Below the pieces are notes generated by a model. The model searched no databases. It saw only the letters and a list, made by a program, of their open reading frames with translations, and was not told the origin of the DNA. A program made the position numbers and the translations under genes. A stretch of 24,159 bases of DNA, taken from assembly GCA_964632545.1 (NCBI GenBank), contig CAZWBQ010000015.1:1-24159 (forward strand), given 5' to 3'. The DNA is from UBA7398 sp964632545 (GTDB lineage Bacteria > Actinomycetota > Actinomycetes > Nanopelagicales > Nanopelagicaceae). Below, one piece after another: positions 15,024 to 22,415 of the stretch; position 1 is the stretch's first letter; the number at the start of each line of letters is the position of its first letter.

Positions 15024-15896
15024 TTAAACTAAAAATATCTCATCGCCTTTTACCGAAATCTTAACTTTTGGCAATGGCGTATTTGTTGGGCCAGCAAGAA
15101 CTTTTGCACTGTTGGCAGGATCAAATTCTGCGCCATGGCAAGGACAGATTAAATGCGAACTATTTTTATCAAATTCAACGGTACATCCTTGGTGGGTACA
15201 AACGGCAGAATAAGCATAAACCCCGGATTTTGTGCGAAAAATAATGGCGGGAGCTCCAACATTATCAACTATATTTATCGAAGTTCCGATTGCAATTTCA
15301 CTAACTTTAGCAATTGCATTTGATGAACTTGAACTTGCCAAATTCTTAACTTCACGTTTGAAACTCTTACCCGCAATTACGCCGATAATTGATAGTCCGC
15401 CCAATAGTGCAAGTGTTAAAACTTCGCGGCGTTCTGATAATTGTGGTAAACGTAACCTTCCGGATTTTTTAAATATTGAGCCAAGTAATACTGCCCACAT
15501 AATTACATATGCGCTATCGCTTCCCAGGAAATAGGGTGTAACTGCCCAAGAAAGTGTTAACCAAAGTGTAAGTGACATAAATAGTCCGCCAAGTGAGGCA
15601 TAGACCAACATAAAACCAGTAAGCGTTGCCAACCCGATTGCAAATTCTGAAATCATTACAAAAAGTCCCATTAAATCAGCGTGCTCAACCATTTTTTGAA
15701 TTGCAAAGTGGAGTGGCGAAGTAGTTGGGATCCCAGCTAGTTGTGAACCGATATAACCTTTTGCGCCTTTAGTTAAAAATCCAGGGTCTGTTGCTTTATA
15801 CCAACCCGCATATATCCAAGTTATGCCAAGCCAAAGTCGAAGTAATGAAATTGGAAGTGGGTGTATCCGCCAAGATCTTTGGATTGCGGTAAACAT
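15024..15896 (-). CDS. DoxX-like membrane domain fused to a C-terminal Rieske [2Fe-2S] domain
   Basis: A 290-residue protein. About five hydrophobic segments (roughly 14-32, 75-97, 99-120, 127-143, 159-177) form a DoxX/DoxD-like membrane part starting with RLWLGITWIYAGWYKATDP. After a Ser-rich linker (about 187-193), a Rieske domain carries CTHQGC and CPCHGAEF: cluster ligands Cys233, His235, Cys251 and His254, with Cys238 and Cys253 placed for the usual disulfide. This suggests a membrane-bound electron-transfer subunit acting on the quinone pool; DoxD/DoxA proteins of archaea are thiosulfate:quinone oxidoreductases, but the substrate here is unknown. I chose the ATG at 15896: an in-frame upstream ATG at 15986 would make the first residues from tRNA-Asn. 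AATGGGGCT precedes the chosen ATG. The gene lies 29 bases downstream of the tRNA. Confidence 0.85.
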   Translation of the reverse strand: MFTAIQRSWRIHPLPISLLRLWLGITWIYAGWYKATDPGFLTKGAKGYIGSQLAGIPTTSPLHFAIQKMVEHADLMGLFVMISEFAIGLATLTGFMLVYASLGGLFMSLTLWLTLSWAVTPYFLGSDSAYVIMWAVLLGSIFKKSGRLRLPQLSERREVLTLALLGGLSIIGVIAGKSFKREVKNLASSSSSNAIAKVSEIAIGTSINIVDNVGAPAIIFRTKSGVYAYSAVCTHQGCTVEFDKNSSHLICPCHGAEFDPANSAKVLAGPTNTPLPKVKISVKGDEIFLV

Positions 15897-15925
15897 AGCC
15901 CCATTATTCACATTAATTTGCGAAA

Positions 15926-16001
15926 TGGCTCCCTGACTTGGACTCGAACCAAGAACCTGCCGGTTAACAGCCGGCTGCTCTGCCAATTGAGCTATCAGGG
16001 A
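15926..16001 (-). tRNA. tRNA-Asn (anticodon GTT)
   Basis: A complete 76-base cloverleaf with encoded CCA. The acceptor TCCCTGA pairs with TCAGGGA, the discriminator is G, the anticodon stem is GCCGG/CCGGC with loop CTGTTAA, and the T stem is CTTGG/CCAAG with loop TTCGAGT. The anticodon lies at 15966-15968 (AAC on the plus strand). The U1-A72 first pair and G73 are as in other bacterial tRNA-Asn. Confidence 0.97.
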
Positions 16002-16014
16002 TTGCTAAGTGCGA

Positions 16015-16020
16015 ACTCTA
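16015..16020 (-). promoter_or_regulatory. Probable -10 box of tRNA-Asn
   Basis: On the minus strand TAGAGT ends 13 bases before the mature tRNA 5' end, the same distance as the TAAACT box before the CAT tRNA. It lies in the 38-base gap after dnaG. No clear -35 was seen. Confidence 0.5.
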
Positions 16021-16039
16021 TCTGAAAATCGGAAAGGCT

Positions 16040-17869
16040 CTAAATCTCACCTAAACCCAACTCATGCTGGGTTCTACGTGTGGTCTCCATCGCCACTAAA
16101 TCGCCAAATATTCGATTGTATTCAGCCTCATTTTCAACTGGGTTGATGCGTTGCAATGTGGATTTTATTTCCGCAATTGCACGGCTAATTGCAACCTCTC
16201 TAAGTCTTGCAATAATGCTAGAAACATAACGATCTGAAACTTCACCATCAGTTCTAATTGGTTCGACCGTTAACTCCGTAATAAATGAACGCAAATCTTC
16301 GGATTCGGCGCGATCGATTGAGACCGATTCGTATTCTGGTTGGGTAGAAATAAAATCACGTAATTTTTGATATGCGGGATGAGTAAATGCGCCGTTCTCG
16401 ATATCTTTCCAGCCACGACATAACGCCGGCATTTGTAATCTTGCTTTTAAAACTTCGCGCTCTAATATAAGTCTTGGCTCGGCCGGATCGGGTCGCCAAG
16501 TTTGATTATTTTCTACCGCTGCAGTTTCAGCGCGCACAATATTTGAAATACCACGTTTGACAGCAGTGCTTACTAATTCAACTTCCATACCTAGCCATCC
16601 CGCCAACGATCGGGCGTACTCTGGACGGAGTGAGGCATCTCTGATTTTTCCAATTAATGGTGCGGCGATGTTTAAAGCGCTTACTCGACCTTCAGGAGTT
16701 GCCAAGTCATATTGCGCAATTGCACTCTTAATTGCAAATTCAAATAGCGGAACTCGGCGAGCAATTAAATCTCTAACCGCTTCATCCCCGGAATCTTGGC
16801 GGAGTTCACAAGGATCTTTGCCATTTGGCTCAACTGCCACAAAAGTTTGTGCTACAAATTTTTGATCGTCAGTAAAAGCTCGAAGCGCTGCTTTTTGCCC
16901 AGCCGCATCGCCATCAAAGGTAAAAATTACTTCACCACGAAAAGCATCATCATCCATTAATAATCTACGGAGAATTCGGATATGGTCATCGCCAAAAGCT
17001 GTACCGCAAGTTGCTACTGCTGTGGTAATTCCTGCCAAATGAGCCGCCATTACATCGGTATATCCCTCAACTATTACGGCCTGGCGCTTTTTTGCGATCT
17101 CTTTCTTCGCCACATCTAGCCCATATAAAACTTGAGATTTCTTATAAATTGAAGTTTCGGGGGTGTTTAAATACTTTGGTCCTTGATCTGCGTCATCTGT
17201 TGCAAGTTTACGAGCCCCAAAACCAACTACATCACCGGAGAGATCCCGAATTGGCCAGGTTAATCTATTTCTAAACCGATCAATTGGACCGCGAGTTCCA
17301 TCTTTTGAAAGTCCAGCCAACATAATCTCTTCATTTGTAAAACTTTTTCCAATTAAGAATTTAGTTAAAGAATCCCACTCGTCTGGTGCGAATCCCACTC
17401 CAAAACTTGCGGCAGCATCTTTATCAAATCCACGTTTTTGCAAGAATTCGCGGCCATGCGCCGCTTGCGGAAGTTGTAATTGTTCTTGGTAGAAAATTGC
17501 TGCTGCTAAATTTGCGGCCACTAACCTGGATCGTTGTCCAGCTGGCGCTCTAACACCAGATGATTGATCGAAAGTTAATTGGTATCCAATTCTTTCTGCC
17601 AAGCGTTCAATGGTTTCAGTAAAAGTTAAATGTTCCATCTTCATTATAAATGCGATGACATCGCCGCCAGTCTGACAACCAAAACAATGGAAATAACCTT
17701 TGCTCGGCGTTACGTGAAATGACGGAGATTTCTCATCATGGAATGGGCAAAGCCCCTTCTTTTGACCGCCACCCGCGTTTTTAAGTTGAACATATTCACC
17801 AACAACTTCATCTATCGGAGAACGGTCGCGCACATATGAAACATCTTCATCTCGAATTCGACCGGACAT
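16040..17869 (-). CDS. dnaG: DNA primase DnaG
   Basis: A 609-residue primase of usual length. The N-terminal zinc finger has Cys41, His44, Cys62 and Cys65 (CPFHDEKSPSF and HCFGCQTGGD). The RNA polymerase core begins near 115, and the TOPRIM domain contains VIVEGYTDVM (Glu268) and FTFDGDAAG (Asp319, Asp321), which bind the catalytic metals. The C-terminal part (about 450-600) is helical, as expected for the helicase-binding domain. It makes RNA primers for chromosomal replication. It begins 5 bases after dgt, the order seen in mycobacteria. TAGGAT lies seven bases before the ATG and also gives an AGGA that could serve as ribosome site, so either an internal leaderless promoter or read-through from dgt could supply it. 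Confidence 0.98.
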   Translation of the reverse strand: MSGRIRDEDVSYVRDRSPIDEVVGEYVQLKNAGGGQKKGLCPFHDEKSPSFHVTPSKGYFHCFGCQTGGDVIAFIMKMEHLTFTETIERLAERIGYQLTFDQSSGVRAPAGQRSRLVAANLAAAIFYQEQLQLPQAAHGREFLQKRGFDKDAAASFGVGFAPDEWDSLTKFLIGKSFTNEEIMLAGLSKDGTRGPIDRFRNRLTWPIRDLSGDVVGFGARKLATDDADQGPKYLNTPETSIYKKSQVLYGLDVAKKEIAKKRQAVIVEGYTDVMAAHLAGITTAVATCGTAFGDDHIRILRRLLMDDDAFRGEVIFTFDGDAAGQKAALRAFTDDQKFVAQTFVAVEPNGKDPCELRQDSGDEAVRDLIARRVPLFEFAIKSAIAQYDLATPEGRVSALNIAAPLIGKIRDASLRPEYARSLAGWLGMEVELVSTAVKRGISNIVRAETAAVENNQTWRPDPAEPRLILEREVLKARLQMPALCRGWKDIENGAFTHPAYQKLRDFISTQPEYESVSIDRAESEDLRSFITELTVEPIRTDGEVSDRYVSSIIARLREVAISRAIAEIKSTLQRINPVENEAEYNRIFGDLVAMETTRRTQHELGLGEI

Positions 17870-17874
17870 GGCGC

Positions 17875-19119
17875 TTATCCTACTTTGGTCAATTTATCGT
17901 GCAGTAAATATGCGCCCATATCGGTAAGTGAAGCGACTTGATCGATAACAACCCGCAATTTTTCACTCTCGTTTGTTGCGCGTTCCCACTCCTGTAAGAA
18001 GAAACTCTCCAACGTGGCAGGCGCGCCAGCTCTTACCGCTTCTACAAGTCGGTGAATTGTGGTCCGTTGTTTTGCATATCGATCCTGCGAATCTTCCGCT
18101 TGAATAATGTAAAAACCTGCAATCGACTTTAAAAGCGCTACTTCTGCGCGATGTGGGCGCGGAACTACCAAATCCGCGTTATATCTAACTAAATCAGAAT
18201 CGCCATATTTTGCTCTAGTTTCCCGTTCAGCAGCCAGTGCATATCTTCCGACAAGTTGGCTCGTTAAATCTTTAAGTCGAGCTAAATGTCTATGGCTGCG
18301 ATCGAAAGTTGTCGGCCAACAGGACAAACTCTTAAGTGAATTCATTGCGGATTCGGCTTCTGCAACTGTGATATCCGAAAGATAACTATCCTGCGCAACT
18401 TTAAAAAGCTCTGCCAAATCACTTTCAATTTTTTCAATTACAACTTGACCAGTAACTAATCCATCTTCGAGATCGTGCACCGAATAGGCAACATCATCCG
18501 ACCAATCCATGATCTGCGCTTCGATGCTGGTATCAAGTGCAGGCGCTCCTTCGCGCATCCAATCAAAAATCGGTTGATCATCTTGATACACGCCAAATTT
18601 CTTGGAGTTTGTTTGATTGCTCCACGGATATTTAGTAGCGGCATCTAATGATGCTCGAGTTAAATTTAATCCAACGGAAATTCCATTTTCATCAACAGTT
18701 TTTGCTTCGATTCTAGTTAACAACCTAAAACTTTGCGCATTGCCCTCAAAGCCGCCACAACTTGATGCAATCTCCGCAAGTGCATCTTCGCCATTATGAC
18801 CAAAGGGTGGATGTCCAATGTCGTGAGCTAAGCAAGCACCTTCCATTAAATCTGGATCTGCGCCAAGCGCTGCACCAAGTTCGCGGCCAACTTGGGCGCA
18901 CTCCAGGGAATGTGAAAGTCTAGTTCTAGGAAAATCACTTGCCCACGGAACTGCTACTTGTGTTTTTGCAGCGAGCCTTCGTAGCGCAAAGGAATGAATA
19001 ATTCGAGCGCGATCTCGTGAAAATTCTGTTCGCCCCGGACGTTTTGCTGGTTCATCGAGAAATCTTTCACGCGCAACTGCATCATAAGCAGAATGTTCAA
19101 TTGCAGGCCGCAGCACCAT
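17875..19119 (-). CDS. dgt: Deoxyguanosinetriphosphate triphosphohydrolase-like protein
   Basis: A 414-residue HD-domain phosphohydrolase. The metal-binding set is visible: His70 (RLSHSLECA), His99-Asp100 (CLAHDIGHPPFGHNGEDAL) and Asp208/Asp209 (WSDDVAYSVHDLEDG). The N-terminal region KRPGRTEFSRDRARIIHSFALRRLAAKTQV matches the dGTPase family. It likely cleaves dNTPs to nucleoside and triphosphate, adjusting dNTP pools. It lies immediately before dnaG, as in mycobacteria. Its ATG is only 10 bases after the ydcF stop, and a -10 box that begins in that stop codon could give a leaderless transcript. Confidence 0.95.
   Translation of the reverse strand: MVLRPAIEHSAYDAVARERFLDEPAKRPGRTEFSRDRARIIHSFALRRLAAKTQVAVPWASDFPRTRLSHSLECAQVGRELGAALGADPDLMEGACLAHDIGHPPFGHNGEDALAEIASSCGGFEGNAQSFRLLTRIEAKTVDENGISVGLNLTRASLDAATKYPWSNQTNSKKFGVYQDDQPIFDWMREGAPALDTSIEAQIMDWSDDVAYSVHDLEDGLVTGQVVIEKIESDLAELFKVAQDSYLSDITVAEAESAMNSLKSLSCWPTTFDRSHRHLARLKDLTSQLVGRYALAAERETRAKYGDSDLVRYNADLVVPRPHRAEVALLKSIAGFYIIQAEDSQDRYAKQRTTIHRLVEAVRAGAPATLESFFLQEWERATNESEKLRVVIDQVASLTDMGAYLLHDKLTKVG
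17877..17882 (-). promoter_or_regulatory. Possible internal -10 box for dnaG, overlapping the end of dgt
   Basis: TAGGAT on the minus strand covers the last sense codons and stop of dgt and sits seven bases (AAGCGCC) before the dnaG ATG. The same bases contain AGGA, a weak Shine-Dalgarno, so the two readings cannot be separated by sequence alone. Confidence 0.4.
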
Positions 19120-19126
19120 AGTCGTT

Positions 19127-19132
19127 AGCCTA
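19127..19132 (-). promoter_or_regulatory. -10 box for leaderless dgt, overlapping the ydcF stop codon
   Basis: On the minus strand TAGGCT starts with the TAG stop of ydcF and is followed by seven bases (AACGACT) and the dgt ATG. No Shine-Dalgarno sequence lies in the gap. Confidence 0.5.
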
Positions 19133-19753
19133 TTGATTTCGGTCGCTGATATGAATGCCGTGCCGACCTAACGTTATATAGGCTAAATATGCGCCAGTTT
19201 CACGTATTAAATAACGATATCCAGCGTTTTTAATTGCTGAAGGTCCGGTTGTTGCAGGGGAGCATGTACTTACAATCCCTTGATCATTAGCCATCGTCAT
19301 TGCGCGATAACAATGATAAGGATCTGTAACTATTATTACATCGCGCTTAGCCCGAGTTTTAACTTCATCGGCATAACTTACGGTGCTTGCATAAGTATCG
19401 CGACCTATTGCTAGCGCTGCGATGGCCTTCTTTGGAATGCCGTGCTCAACTAACCAATTCTTACTAGAAGCAGCTTCGGTAGTTCGATCTCCTGGCGCGC
19501 CAGATCCAACGGTAATTATCTTTGGTGCTAAACCTAAATTATAAATCCGTTTTGCTTCTTCTAGCCTTGCTTGCAAAACTTCACCAGGTCGACCATCTAA
19601 CTGCGCTGCGCCAAGCACTACAATTACATCGGCTTTCCTAATCGTTGGATTGTGTGCGGCAAACCAAACTTGACCAAGTGGCCAGAGAAGCGAAACTAAG
19701 ATTAGTAGAGCAATAAATGAAAATATTTTGCGCAATATTTTGAAACCAAACAT
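19130..19753 (-). CDS. YdcF/DUF218 family membrane-anchored protein
   Basis: A 207-residue protein with one N-terminal membrane segment (about 9-29, rich in Leu/Ile/Ala, preceded by basic residues) and an extracytoplasmic DUF218 domain beginning KADVIVVLGAAQLDGRPGEVLQARL. The later IITVGSGAPGDRTTEA, IPKKAIAAL and VIIVTDPYHCYRA stretches are family landmarks. YdcF, SanA and ElyC proteins of this family are linked to envelope integrity and lipid-carrier metabolism; the activity is uncertain. The ATG directly follows the dusB stop (TAAATG) with GGGTGG just upstream, so translation is coupled to dusB. Its placement between dusB and dgt is an insertion relative to the simplest actinobacterial order. 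Confidence 0.85.
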   Translation of the reverse strand: MFGFKILRKIFSFIALLILVSLLWPLGQVWFAAHNPTIRKADVIVVLGAAQLDGRPGEVLQARLEEAKRIYNLGLAPKIITVGSGAPGDRTTEAASSKNWLVEHGIPKKAIAALAIGRDTYASTVSYADEVKTRAKRDVIIVTDPYHCYRAMTMANDQGIVSTCSPATTGPSAIKNAGYRYLIRETGAYLAYITLGRHGIHISDRNQ

Positions 19754-20941
19754 TTAGCCACCCGACCCAGCGGCGACTTCAAATACCTCAGCAAATTCAT
19801 CTGGATCATTTAGCCAACCTTGTGGGAGTGAAACAGATCTTGATCTACTAGTTCGTCCGCGTGGCGCATCTCCAATTGCTTCAGGATATGGCGCATCAAC
19901 CAATAGATCTAACAACGAGCGTAGCTCCATCAGTGAGGAAACCATGCCAAAACGAGCCCGTAAATCTCCTTCAACTCTAAATCCTTTTAAATACCAAGCG
20001 GTGTGTTTTCTTAAATCTCTACAAGCTCGATCTTCGCTTTCAAAATATTCAGTTAACAATTCTGCGTGGCGATAAAGAACTTCTCGAACTTCAAATAAAC
20101 GAGGTAATGGTCGTTCAGATTCTCCGTTAAATGCTCGAACCAAATCTGCAAAGAGCCAAGGTCGACCTAAACATCCGCGGCCAACCACGATTCCAGCACA
20201 GCCAGTTTCATTCATCATTGCTACGCCATCATTACCCGACCAAATATCACCGTTTCCTAATACTGGAACCCCAGTAGGTGCAAGGTGTTCAACTAATTTT
20301 TTGATTGTTGACCAATCAGATTTTCCTTCGTAAAACTGTGCCGCGGTACGTGCATGCAAGGCAACCCAGGTAACACCAATTTCTGCAGCACGCATCCCAG
20401 CTTCCAAATAAGTTTTATGTTCATCATCAATTCCAACACGCATTTTTACCGTTACGGGAATACCAAAAGGTTTAGCCGTGCATACAGCCGCCTCCACAAT
20501 TGCCGCAAATAAATTTCGCTTATATGGAAGGGCTGCGCCACCGCCATTACGGGTTACTTTTGGAACTGGACAACCAAAGTTTAGATCAATGTGATCAGCT
20601 AAATTCTCATCACCAATCATTTGCACCGCATTTTTAATATCAAGTGGCTTAGTTGAATAAAGTTGCACAGATCTTGGGCTCTCCCCTTTGCCTGGCACAA
20701 TCATTCGTAACGTTTCGGCATTTCGCTCGGTAAGCGCCCGAGCAGTGATCATCTCTGAAACGAAAAGCCCAGCACCTTGTTCGCGACAGAGCATGCGAAA
20801 TGCAGAGTTAGTTATTCCAGCCATCGGTGCAAGCACCACTGGCGGATCGATGGTTACACCACCGTTTGGAAACCCACCATTGGTAATTGGCAGGTAAAGC
20901 GGTGCTACTTTTTTCGTTAACAAAATTTTATTAACAACCAA
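19754..20941 (-). CDS. dusB: tRNA-dihydrouridine synthase (DusB type)
   Basis: A 395-residue FMN enzyme that reduces uridines in the D loop of tRNAs. VVLAPMAGITNSAFRMLC (35-52) is the FMN-binding start of the barrel; DLNFGCPVPKVTRNGGGAAL contains the catalytic Cys124; VKMRVGIDDEH, LHARTAAQFYEG, VLGNGDIWSG and VVGRGCLGRPWLF follow in order. The C-terminal extension (about 345-395, Arg/Ser-rich) makes it longer than the approximately 320-residue E. coli DusB. The start is uncertain: TTG at 20941 overlaps the glyS end by 11 bases, and another in-frame TTG lies at 20923; there is no ATG before the conserved region. It is probably co-transcribed with glyS and ydcF. Confidence 0.95.
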   Translation of the reverse strand: MVVNKILLTKKVAPLYLPITNGGFPNGGVTIDPPVVLAPMAGITNSAFRMLCREQGAGLFVSEMITARALTERNAETLRMIVPGKGESPRSVQLYSTKPLDIKNAVQMIGDENLADHIDLNFGCPVPKVTRNGGGAALPYKRNLFAAIVEAAVCTAKPFGIPVTVKMRVGIDDEHKTYLEAGMRAAEIGVTWVALHARTAAQFYEGKSDWSTIKKLVEHLAPTGVPVLGNGDIWSGNDGVAMMNETGCAGIVVGRGCLGRPWLFADLVRAFNGESERPLPRLFEVREVLYRHAELLTEYFESEDRACRDLRKHTAWYLKGFRVEGDLRARFGMVSSLMELRSLLDLLVDAPYPEAIGDAPRGRTSRSRSVSLPQGWLNDPDEFAEVFEVAAGSGG

Positions 20942-22310
20942 GCAAGCGCGGTGCTAGCCAAGCTTCAACTTTATCAATTGAAATTCGATCTTGTTTCATG
21001 GTGTCACGTTCGCGAATTGTGACTGCATTATCTTCTAAAGATTCAAAATCAATAGTGATACAAAACGGGGTGCCAATTTCGTCTTGTCGGCGATATCTTC
21101 GGCCAATTGCGCCAGCATCGTCAAAATCTACATTCCAGTTTTTACGAAGCTGAGCAGCAAGATCGCGCGCTTTAGGAGAGAGATCGGCATTTCTAGAAAG
21201 TGGCAAGACTGCGACTTTAATTGGCGCTAATCGGTGGTCCAGTTTTAATACGGTGCGTTTTTCCATTTCACCTTTAGCATTTGGCGCTTCATCCTCGGTA
21301 TAGGCATCCATCAAGAATGTGAGTGCACAGCGATCAACACCGGCCGCTGGTTCGATCACAAATGGGAACCAACGTTCGTTCTGTTCTTGATCAAACCAAG
21401 ATAAATCTTTGCCAGATTTACCGGAGTGGGCTTTCAAGTCGAAATCGGTGCGATTGGCAATACCTTCCAGCTCGCCCCATTCAGTTCCAGTAAATTCAAA
21501 TTTATATTCGATATCTACGGTTCGTTTAGAATAATGCGAAAGTTTCTCTTTTGGATGTTCAAACAACCGTAACCGTTCTGGATTAATTCCTAAATCAACA
21601 TACCAAGCAAGTCGAGTATCAATCCATTGTTGGTGCCACTGTTCATCTGTGCCCGGTACTACAAAAAATTCCATCTCCATCTGTTCGAATTCCCGAGTTC
21701 GAAAAATAAAGTTTCCGGGAGTAATTTCGTTGCGGAAAGACTTTCCAATTTGGCCAATACCAAATGGCGGTTTCTTTCTAGCTGTGGTTGCTACGTTTTC
21801 AAAATTAATAAATATTCCTTGCGCAGTTTCTGGACGCATGTAAGCAAGACCAGATTCATCTTCGACCGGTCCTAGGAATGTTTTAAGTAACCCAGAAAAT
21901 TGGCGAGGTGTAGTAAATTTTCCTTTATTGCCACAGTTAGGGCAATTTATTTCGGCAAGTGAATCTGGCTTCTTTTTATTTTTAGCTTCGTATGCTTCTT
22001 CCAAATGATCTGCTCGGTAACGTTTGTGGCACTCGGTACATTCAGTTAATGGATCGCTAAAAGTTTCTACGTGGCCGGATGCTTCCCAAACTTCTTTCGC
22101 CAAAATTACGCAAGAATCTAAACCAACAACATCCTCACGCCCCATCACCATGGATTTCCACCATTGGCGCTTTACATTGTTTTTTAATTCGACGCCAAGC
22201 GGGCCGTAATCCCATGAAGCGCGAAGTCCGCCATAAATTTCAGATGAGGGATAAACAAATCCGCGACGTTTTGCGAGGCTAACAATTACTTCTAAACGAT
22301 CTTGAGCCAT
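20931..22310 (-). CDS. glyS: Glycyl-tRNA synthetase (alpha2, class II)
   Basis: A 459-residue single-chain glycyl-tRNA synthetase of the dimeric type used by actinobacteria. Near the N-terminus it has GGLRASWDYGPLGVELKNNV; a zinc-like pair CTECHKRY and CPNCGNKG follows; then MRPETAQGIFINF, motif 2 FRNEITPGNF, FEQMEMEFF and a C-terminal anticodon-binding domain (LAPIKVAVLPL onward). It charges tRNA-Gly in the cytosol. Two in-frame ATGs exist; I prefer 22310 (MAQDRLE) because GGAGAG is a good ribosome site that would lie inside the coding region if the ATG at 22322 were used. The last 11 bases overlap the proposed TTG start of dusB. Confidence 0.97.
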   Translation of the reverse strand: MAQDRLEVIVSLAKRRGFVYPSSEIYGGLRASWDYGPLGVELKNNVKRQWWKSMVMGREDVVGLDSCVILAKEVWEASGHVETFSDPLTECTECHKRYRADHLEEAYEAKNKKKPDSLAEINCPNCGNKGKFTTPRQFSGLLKTFLGPVEDESGLAYMRPETAQGIFINFENVATTARKKPPFGIGQIGKSFRNEITPGNFIFRTREFEQMEMEFFVVPGTDEQWHQQWIDTRLAWYVDLGINPERLRLFEHPKEKLSHYSKRTVDIEYKFEFTGTEWGELEGIANRTDFDLKAHSGKSGKDLSWFDQEQNERWFPFVIEPAAGVDRCALTFLMDAYTEDEAPNAKGEMEKRTVLKLDHRLAPIKVAVLPLSRNADLSPKARDLAAQLRKNWNVDFDDAGAIGRRYRRQDEIGTPFCITIDFESLEDNAVTIRERDTMKQDRISIDKVEAWLAPRLLGC

Positions 22311-22337
22311 AGTGCTCTCCATCCGGCTGGTTGTCGG

Positions 22338-22349
22338 CGGTGCGCACCG
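22338..22349. promoter_or_regulatory. 12-bp perfect palindrome between glyS and the ZIP transporter
   Basis: CGGTGCGCACCG is fully self-complementary and G+C-rich in an otherwise AT-rich window. It lies 28 bases upstream of the preferred glyS start and 55 bases before the ZIP -10 box. It resembles an operator half-site pair more than a hairpin, since a hairpin would have only a 4-bp stem. What binds it is unknown, and it may be chance. Confidence 0.35.
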
Positions 22350-22403
22350 TTCGCAATTACTGGATGTAACTGGGCGCAGGTGTGGAAGTTTATCGTCACT
22401 TGC

Positions 22404-22409
22404 TACCCT
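22404..22409 (+). promoter_or_regulatory. -10 box for the leaderless ZIP transporter gene
   Basis: TACCCT is followed by six bases (CTATCT) and the ATG at 22416. There is no ribosome-binding sequence near the ATG, which supports leaderless initiation and also supports this start over the longer reading frame. Confidence 0.6.
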
Positions 22410-22415
22410 CTATCT

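Noticed and set aside
15897..15986. Longer DoxX-Rieske reading frame beginning inside tRNA-Asn
   Set aside because: The first residues would be encoded by the antisense-free tRNA gene itself on the same strand, which cannot be both mature tRNA and message; the ATG at 15896 gives a normal DoxX start.
22302..22415. Longer ZIP reading frame starting at 22302
   Set aside because: It overlaps the glyS start region, adds 38 residues with several Cys and no membrane character, and has no promoter or ribosome site; the ATG at 22416 has a -10 box at the leaderless distance.
22311..22415. T-box riboswitch upstream of glyS
   Set aside because: The gap is too short for a T-box leader, and no specifier-loop or antiterminator sequence (TGGNACC-type) is seen on the minus strand.
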